From Rhodocyclaceae bacterium (GTDB lineage Bacteria > Pseudomonadota > Gammaproteobacteria > Burkholderiales > Rhodocyclaceae), in assembly GCA_030824115.1 (NCBI GenBank), contig JAVBYI010000021.1, positions 1 to 45,319 on the forward strand: 45,319 nucleotides of DNA. The letters run 5' to 3'. The position numbers were made by a program, and so were the translations under genes. Numbering within the stretch: position 1 is the stretch's first letter; each line of letters opens with the position of its first letter. Of this stretch, positions 39,649 through 45,319 are shown piece after piece. The notes beneath the pieces are model-generated. The model did not search any database and was not told where the DNA came from. It saw nothing but the letters and a program-made list of their open reading frames with translations.

Positions 39649-42200
39649 GCCGCACCACCGTTGTGGGAGGTTCGACGCAGCTCATGGTGCTGGAAGGCAT
39701 CGCGCACCACATCGAGCAGTTCGACATCGTCCCAGGGCTTGGTCAGGAAGCGGAACAGTTCGCCACGATTGACCGCGCTGGTCACCGACTCCAGATCGGT
39801 ATAACCCGAGAGCATGATGCGCACGCTGTCGGGATACATCTCGCGCACCCGGCCGAGGAACTCCGCGCCAGCCATGCCGGGCATGCGCGCATCGGAGATC
39901 ACCACGCCAATGTCGTGTTCCGCCATCAACTCCAGCCCTTCCGCCCCCCCCTCGGCGGTAAAGATCGTGTAACCCTCGCGCCGCAGCAGACGCCGCAGCG
40001 AGGCCAGAATCGAGGGTTCATCATCCACCAGCAACAGGCTGCGACCGTTACGCACCGCATCCTCCGGCGGCGTCAGCTTCCGCCCGGAACGCAACAGGGC
40101 CGCGAAATCGTCGGCAGGCAAAGGCTTGCTGAAGAAGAAACCCTGCATCTCGTCGCAATGGCGCACGCGCAGGAAATTCAGTTGCGCTTCGGTTTCCACG
40201 CCCTCGGCAATCACGGCAAGACCAAGACTGTGCGACAGCGAGATGATCGCCATCGCGATGGCGGCACTGCTCGGGTCCTGCGTCAGGTCGCGGACGAAGG
40301 ACTGATCGATTTTGAGGCGGTCGATGGCAAAACGCTTGAGATAGCTGAGCGAGGAAAAGCCGGTGCCGAAATCGTCGATTGACAGGGTAATCGACAGCCC
40401 CTTGAGCCGTTCAGTGGCCTCGATGAAGGCTTCGGCATCGGCCAGTACCGCGCTTTCCGTCAACTCCAGTTCCAGATACTTGGGTTCCAGACCGGTTTCA
40501 TTGAGGATGTCGCCTGCCAGCAGCACGAGATTCTGCACCGCGATCTGGCGCGCAGAAAGGTTAACCGCAACGGTCACAGGCGGCAGCCCGGCCGCTTGCC
40601 ACGCCTTGTTTTGCTGACACGCCTTGCGCATCACCCATTCACCTAGCGGCACGATCAGCCCGGATTCCTCGGCGAGCGGGATAAAGTCGTTCGGCGGCAC
40701 CAGCCCGCGCACCGGATGTTGCCAGCGCACCAGCGCTTCGCAACCGCAGATGAGGCCACTGTGCAGGTTCAACTGCGGCTGATAATGCAGGATCAGTTCA
40801 TCCCGTTCGAGGGCGCGGCGCAGGCCATTCTCCATGTCCAGGCGTTCGAGCGCACGGGCATTCATCTCCGTCGCATAAAAGGCGAAGTTGTCGCCGCCCC
40901 CCGACTTGACCTTGTACATCGCGGCACTGGCATTCTGCAACAGCACTTCAGCCGTATGCCCATCCACCGGGGCGATGGCAATACCGATGCTCCCGGAAAG
41001 ATAGAACTCGTGTTCGCCCACCCTGAAGGGCTGAGCGAGCGCCCGCAGCATCGGCTGGATCAGACGCGTCACCGCATTGGCATCGACCACCTCGGCCGCC
41101 ATCACGAACTCGTCGCCCTCAGTCCGCGCCAGCGTCTCGATCTCGGCCGCATGGTCACGCAAGCGCCTGGCCGCCTGCGTCAGGACGCCATCTCCCGCCG
41201 CATGCCCCAGGGTATCGTTGATGCTCTTGAATCGATCGAGATTCAGCAGAATCACGGCAAAAACCTGCCCACTCTGCCGGCAACGCTCGACGGCCTGGGT
41301 CAGGCGGTCATTCAACAGATTGCGGTTGGGCAGACCGGTCAGTTCGTCAAAGTTCGACTTGCGCTCGATCTCGGCCAGATAGCGTTTGCGCTCGCCGATC
41401 GCCTGGAAAGTGACCACCGTGCCCAGATGTTCCCCATCTTCCTGCATCGGCTCACAGCTGACTTCAATTTCAAGGGGAGCGCCATCCTTGCACCAGAACA
41501 ACTCCTCCAGGTTATGCACGCTCAGGTTGCCGGACAGACAACCTATCATCGGGCAATCGGCCACCGGATAGGGGCTGCCATCCGGTCGATAGCGATGGAA
41601 CGTGTCATGGGCATGGCGGCCGAGCAGTTCCTCGCGCGGATAACCGAGCATACGTGCTGCAGCGGGGTTGATGAAGCTGATGCGGCCATCCGGGTCCGTC
41701 CCGTAGATACCCTCCCCTGTCGACATCAGGATCGATTCGCGCTGGCGGTTGCGTCGCGCCACTTCCGCTTCCAGATGGAGGTTTTGCTCGCGCAAACGAT
41801 CACGCGCATACTTGAGTTCAAGATGGGTACGCACGCGCGCCAGCACTGTAGGCGGCTGGATCGGCTTGGTGATGTAATCCACGGCACCAAGGGCCAGCCC
41901 GCGTTGCTCATCTTCGCTGTCATCAAGGGCCGTCACGAAGATCACCGGGATATCGCGCGTTGCCGGGTCGGCCTTGAGGCGTTCGATCACCGCATAACCA
42001 TCCAGATCGGGCATCATGATGTCGAGCAGGATCAGATCGGGCTTCGGCTCGTCCTGGGCGATCTTCAGGGCGCGCACCCCACCATTGGCAGCACGCACCC
42101 GATAGTGCGGCTGCAACAACTCGGCCAGCACACTCAGGTTTTCTGGCGTGTCGTCGACGATCAGAATCATCGTACCGTCTGGATGTTCGCTGCTGGGCAT
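39645..42200 (-). CDS. REC-PAS-GGDEF-EAL-REC regulator
   Basis: An 851-residue c-di-GMP protein. The first receiver has D60 ([13 protein letters not shown]). A PAS domain (about 155-270, with [26 protein letters not shown]), a GGDEF domain and an EAL domain follow, then a second receiver with D770 ([13 protein letters not shown]). The GGDEF motif reads EGDEF (361-365), so cyclase activity is doubtful. The EAL domain keeps E488 (CEALVRW), [30 protein letters not shown] and EGVET, so phosphodiesterase activity is expected. The C-terminal receiver resembles the receiver of the HD-GYP protein (KPWDD). No clear ribosome binding site precedes the ATG. It is the first gene of the minus-strand signalling run. 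Confidence 0.94.
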   Translation of the reverse strand: MPSSEHPDGTMILIVDDTPENLSVLAELLQPHYRVRAANGGVRALKIAQDEPKPDLILLDIMMPDLDGYAVIERLKADPATRDIPVIFVTALDDSEDEQRGLALGAVDYITKPIQPPTVLARVRTHLELKYARDRLREQNLHLEAEVARRNRQRESILMSTGEGIYGTDPDGRISFINPAAARMLGYPREELLGRHAHDTFHRYRPDGSPYPVADCPMIGCLSGNLSVHNLEELFWCKDGAPLEIEVSCEPMQEDGEHLGTVVTFQAIGERKRYLAEIERKSNFDELTGLPNRNLLNDRLTQAVERCRQSGQVFAVILLNLDRFKSINDTLGHAAGDGVLTQAARRLRDHAAEIETLARTEGDEFVMAAEVVDANAVTRLIQPMLRALAQPFRVGEHEFYLSGSIGIAIAPVDGHTAEVLLQNASAAMYKVKSGGGDNFAFYATEMNARALERLDMENGLRRALERDELILHYQPQLNLHSGLICGCEALVRWQHPVRGLVPPNDFIPLAEESGLIVPLGEWVMRKACQQNKAWQAAGLPPVTVAVNLSARQIAVQNLVLLAGDILNETGLEPKYLELELTESAVLADAEAFIEATERLKGLSITLSIDDFGTGFSSLSYLKRFAIDRLKIDQSFVRDLTQDPSSAAIAMAIISLSHSLGLAVIAEGVETEAQLNFLRVRHCDEMQGFFFSKPLPADDFAALLRSGRKLTPPEDAVRNGRSLLLVDDEPSILASLRRLLRREGYTIFTAEGGAEGLELMAEHDIGVVISDARMPGMAGAEFLGRVREMYPDSVRIMLSGYTDLESVTSAVNRGELFRFLTKPWDDVELLDVVRDAFQHHELRRTSHNGGAA

Positions 42201-42252
42201 GGCGACAGGCGTGGTATGAGGAATGAGTTGTATCCTACTCCGCTAAAGTTAT

Positions 42253-42277
42253 GCCGTCCCGCCAGCGCCGACTTTTT
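42253..42277 (+). repeat. Interspersed repeat, copy 12 (divergent intergenic region)
   Basis: Perfect consensus: GCCGTCCCG followed by CCAGCGCCGACTTTTT. It is centred in the 117-nt gap between the divergent REC-GGDEF-EAL and solute-binding kinase genes. AAAGT and ACTTT flank the GC-rich core as an inverted pair. Confidence 0.95.
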
Positions 42278-42317
42278 CAGATGCTGAACGCCGGCGACAG
42301 GTATAGACTCCCGCATC

Positions 42318-45300
42318 ATGAAAAAGTGGTTTGTCATTGCGCTGATCGTCCTTCTGGCCGGGCCATGGCTCTTCGGCACAGGAGATCGTCACACGACCGG
42401 TGCGCGTACCGTAACGGTCGGTTTTTATGAAAACGCGCCGAAAATCTTTACCACCGCCAGCGGCAAGCCCGCCGGCCTGTTCGTCGAGCTGATCGAGGCG
42501 GTTGCCAGGGCCGAACACTGGCAGTTACGCTACATCCCCTGCGACTGGGCGGACTGTCTGACGAAACTGGCTGCGGGGGAAATCGATCTGATGCCGGATG
42601 TTGCCTTTTCGGCCGAGCGCGCGCAAAAGTTCGACTTCCACCGTTTCTCGATCGCCAACAGCTGGTCGCAGGTGTATTCCCATCCTGATCTGGTCATCCA
42701 GGGCCTGAATGATCTCGCCGGCATGCGCGTCGCCCTGCTGGAAGGCGGCATTCAGCAGAAGTATCTGGCGCAATTGCTGCAAAGCAGCAATATTCCTTAT
42801 CAAATGGTGCCGGTCGGTAATCTGGATGCCGGGTATCAGGCGGTCGTTGATGGCAAAGCCGATGCGGTCGTCACCAACAGTTTTTTTGCGGCACGCAATG
42901 GCGACAAGTACCGGTTGCTTGAAACCCCGATTGTCTTCCTGCCCTCGACACTCTATTTCGCCGCCAACAAGGGCGCCAATGCCGATCTTCTGACCCGCAT
43001 CGACGCCCATCTGATCGACTGGCGTCGCGATGCCGACTCGATCTACTTCGATGCCCTGCATCGCGCCATGGCCGCGCCACCCGAAGTGCTGGTGCCACGC
43101 TGGGCCAAATGGTCACTGCTCGGTCTGTTCATCGGCCTGTTGCTGCTCGGCGGCATCAGCCTGCTGCTGCGCCGCCAAGTGGAGATGCGCACGCGGGAAT
43201 TGCGCCATACCGCAGAAGAGTTGCAAATCCAGCGCGACAATCTCGAACACATAGTTGCTGCCCGCACCGCCGAACTCATGGCGGCCAAGGAGGAAGCCGA
43301 ACGCCTGACGCGCGTCAAAAGCGACTTCCTCGCCAACATGAGCCATGAGATCCGCACGCCGATGAACGCCATTCTCGGCATGCTCTATCTCGCCCTGAAA
43401 GGCGAACTTTCGGCGAGCTTGCGCAACCAGCTTTCCAAGGCCCAGGGCGCCGCCCATTCCCTGCTCGGCATCATCAACGACATCCTTGACTTCTCCAAGA
43501 TCGAAGCTGGCAAGCTGGATATCGAAGCCGTCGAGTTTGGTCTCGACACGGTACTCGAACAACTGGCCGATGCCGTCGGCTATCAGGCCGAAAGCAAAGG
43601 CATCGAATTCCTCATCCGTTACGATCCGGCGATTCCGTCGCGTCTGATCGGCGACCCGTTACGCCTGGGCCAGATCCTGCTCAACCTGTGTGGCAATGCC
43701 GTCAAGTTCACCGAGCATGGCGAAGTGGAACTCGCCTTCCAGTGCCTGAATGCCCACGAAGCCGACATCACCATCCAGGTGTGCGTGCGCGACTCCGGCA
43801 TCGGCATGAGCCCGGAAGCGCAACAAAAAATGTTCGAGAAATTCACCCAGGCCGACCAGTCCACCACCCGGCGTTTCGGCGGTACCGGTCTTGGCCTCGC
43901 CATCAGCAAAAATCTCATCGGCCTGATGGACGGCCGCATCTGGGTCGAGGATTCGCAACCCGGCAAGGGCAGCACGATCTGCTTCACCGTCAAGTTGCAA
44001 ATCGCCCAACAGGCCCAGGCACGCCAGCGCGAACTGGTGGAACAGGCCGGGCCATTGCTCAAAGGCATCCGCGTGCTGGTAGTGGATGACAACGAAGTCT
44101 CGCGCGCGATCCTGGCCGAGATACTGAGTTTCTTCCGCCTTGACGTCAGCACCGCGCACAATGGCACCACCGCCCTGGCCGCCCTGCAGGCGGCAGAAGC
44201 ATCCCCCTACGATCTGGTGCTGATGGACTGGCGTATGCCCGGCATGAATGGCGATGAAGCGACCCGGCGCATTCATGCTGACAGCACCCTGGTGCACAAA
44301 CCCAAGGTCGTGATGGTCACCGCCTATGGCCGCGAAGATGTGATCCGCCTGTCGGAACAGGCCGGCGTGGATGGTTTCCTGATCAAGCCGGTGTCGCCAT
44401 CGACACTGCTCGACACGATCCTGTCCGTCCTCGGACGCGGCCGCATTTTTGGCACCGATGGCCCGGACGGACGCCGTCCGGCCAGCGCCGACATTTCCTT
44501 CAGCGGCAAACTGGCCGGCGCGCGCCTGCTGCTGGTCGAGGATAACGACATCAACCGCGAGTTCGCCCGCGAACTCCTCAAGAGCGAAGGTATCGAGGTG
44601 GATGAGGCCGAGAACGGTGCCATCGCCGTCGCCAAGGTGCAGCAAAAGGATTACGACGGCGTGCTGATGGACATCCAGATGCCGGTAATGGATGGCCTCG
44701 ATGCGGCCCGCCACATCCGCGCGCTGGCCGAACAGCCGGGTGGCGAACGTTTTGCCACGCTGCCGATCATTGCCATGACAGCCCTCGCCATGGCGCAGGA
44801 TGCCGAGAAGACCCAGGTCGCCGGCATGAACGATCATGTCACCAAACCGATTGCACCGGATCGCCTGATGGCCGCACTGGCACGCTGGATCAAGCTCCCC
44901 GTCGAGAGAGCGGACCGCCCGGCGGCCATCAGCCCAACATCACCAGCAGCGGACGACAGCTTCCCGGCTGATCTGGCCGCGCTGACCAGCATTGAGGCCC
45001 GCGAAGGGGTACGCCGCATCGGCGGCAAGGAAGATGCCTACCGCAAGCAGTTACGCCGTTTCCGCGAACATTACCCGAATGCCATTAACGAACTGCGGCA
45101 ACTGATCGCTACCACTGGGGCACTGAAGGCCGAGGAGTACTGCCATGCACTCAAGGGCGTCACCGGCAATCTGGGCGCCCACGCCCTGTACGACCGGATC
45201 GCCGCGATCGACCAGGCACTGAAACAGGAAGAAGTACCGGGGGATGCCCTGCTCGATGAGGCAGCGACACAACTGCAACAGGTGATGCGCGAAATCGACG

Positions 45301-45319
45301 CACTGTCCCCCCTCACCAC
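42318..45319 (+). CDS. Hybrid histidine kinase with periplasmic solute-binding sensor, 3' end outside window
   Basis: The frame is open from ATG 42318 to the window edge (1000 codons). A signal/anchor helix (3-20) precedes an SBP_bac_3-type amino-acid-binding-like domain (about 30-255; VTVGFYENAPKIF, AAGEIDLMPDVAFS, DAVVTNSFFA). A membrane helix at about 261-285 and a coiled coil lead to HisKA with H343 ([14 protein letters not shown]). The HATPase has [12 protein letters not shown]. Receiver 1 has D637 (LMDWRMPG) and receiver 2 has D785 (LMDIQMPVMDG). The C-terminal Hpt has H943 (YCHALKGVTG). This is a BvgS/EvgS-like arrangement. A repeat copy encodes RRPASADIS (719-727) in the linker between the two receivers. 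Confidence 0.93.
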   Translation, partial: MKKWFVIALIVLLAGPWLFGTGDRHTTGARTVTVGFYENAPKIFTTASGKPAGLFVELIEAVARAEHWQLRYIPCDWADCLTKLAAGEIDLMPDVAFSAERAQKFDFHRFSIANSWSQVYSHPDLVIQGLNDLAGMRVALLEGGIQQKYLAQLLQSSNIPYQMVPVGNLDAGYQAVVDGKADAVVTNSFFAARNGDKYRLLETPIVFLPSTLYFAANKGANADLLTRIDAHLIDWRRDADSIYFDALHRAMAAPPEVLVPRWAKWSLLGLFIGLLLLGGISLLLRRQVEMRTRELRHTAEELQIQRDNLEHIVAARTAELMAAKEEAERLTRVKSDFLANMSHEIRTPMNAILGMLYLALKGELSASLRNQLSKAQGAAHSLLGIINDILDFSKIEAGKLDIEAVEFGLDTVLEQLADAVGYQAESKGIEFLIRYDPAIPSRLIGDPLRLGQILLNLCGNAVKFTEHGEVELAFQCLNAHEADITIQVCVRDSGIGMSPEAQQKMFEKFTQADQSTTRRFGGTGLGLAISKNLIGLMDGRIWVEDSQPGKGSTICFTVKLQIAQQAQARQRELVEQAGPLLKGIRVLVVDDNEVSRAILAEILSFFRLDVSTAHNGTTALAALQAAEASPYDLVLMDWRMPGMNGDEATRRIHADSTLVHKPKVVMVTAYGREDVIRLSEQAGVDGFLIKPVSPSTLLDTILSVLGRGRIFGTDGPDGRRPASADISFSGKLAGARLLLVEDNDINREFARELLKSEGIEVDEAENGAIAVAKVQQKDYDGVLMDIQMPVMDGLDAARHIRALAEQPGGERFATLPIIAMTALAMAQDAEKTQVAGMNDHVTKPIAPDRLMAALARWIKLPVERADRPAAISPTSPAADDSFPADLAALTSIEAREGVRRIGGKEDAYRKQLRRFREHYPNAINELRQLIATTGALKAEEYCHALKGVTGNLGAHALYDRIAAIDQALKQEEVPGDALLDEAATQLQQVMREIDALSPLT
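44473..44497 (+). repeat. Interspersed repeat, copy 13 (inside solute-binding hybrid kinase)
   Basis: GCCGTCCGG followed by CCAGCGCCGACATTTC, read as RRPASADIS on the coding strand. Its left end is part of a perfect 8-bp inverted repeat CCGGACGG-ACG-CCGTCCGG (44463-44481). Confidence 0.92.

Overview
The window looks like chromosomal DNA of a GC-rich betaproteobacterium, most likely of the Rhodocyclaceae (Dechloromonas/Azonexus/Propionivibrio type). This is inferred from protein style, a phasin, acetate/CoA metabolism and dense c-di-GMP/two-component signalling; no 16S gene is present, so the genus is open.

Layout. (1) 1-2017: the end of an integrated element. A Mor-like small protein overlaps a large serine recombinase whose reading frame runs into, and stops inside, the antisense strand of an intact tRNA-Asn(GTT). 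(2) 2018-3315: small hypothetical genes and a strong terminator for acs. (3) 3316-8462: acs (minus strand), then a YqhA-family membrane protein, class I fumarase and murI (plus strand). (4) 8452-19759: a long minus-strand run read as LysR regulator, alr, radA, FtsX-type ABC permease, haem-domain diguanylate cyclase, peroxiredoxin, SlyD-like PPIase, MCP-PilZ receptor and EamA transporter. (5) 19866-23769 plus strand: lplT, an acyl-CoA:acetate CoA-transferase and a phasin. (6) 42200 down to 23779 minus strand: thirteen genes, many overlapping by 4 nt, that start with a REC-PAS-GGDEF-EAL-REC protein and a large hybrid kinase. They continue through four related histidine kinases (one FixL-like, one with a bacteriohemerythrin domain), a FIST-domain sensor and a REC-HD-GYP regulator, and end in an ATP-grasp-like gene and molybdenum cofactor genes (mobB, moeA, moaD, moaE). 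(7) 42318-end plus strand: a hybrid kinase with a periplasmic solute-binding sensor, cut by the window edge.

The signalling region reads as one oxygen/redox/small-molecule sensing network that sets c-di-GMP level. Kinase inputs are hemerythrin, PAS, Cache-like and solute-binding domains, with FIST beside them. Outputs are an HD-GYP and an EAL phosphodiesterase; the GGDEF of the latter is degenerate. A separate diguanylate cyclase with a CxxCH periplasmic sensor and an MCP carrying a PilZ domain add to the same theme.

The most unusual feature is a short interspersed repeat of about 25 bp. Its consensus is GCCGTCYYG followed directly by CCAGCGCCGACTTTT. I count 13 copies, about one per 3.5 kb. 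Copies lie between genes and also inside genes in both orientations, in frame, at loops, linkers or protein ends. In one orientation they usually encode a KVGAGGTA-like peptide. I do not recognise a named family for it.
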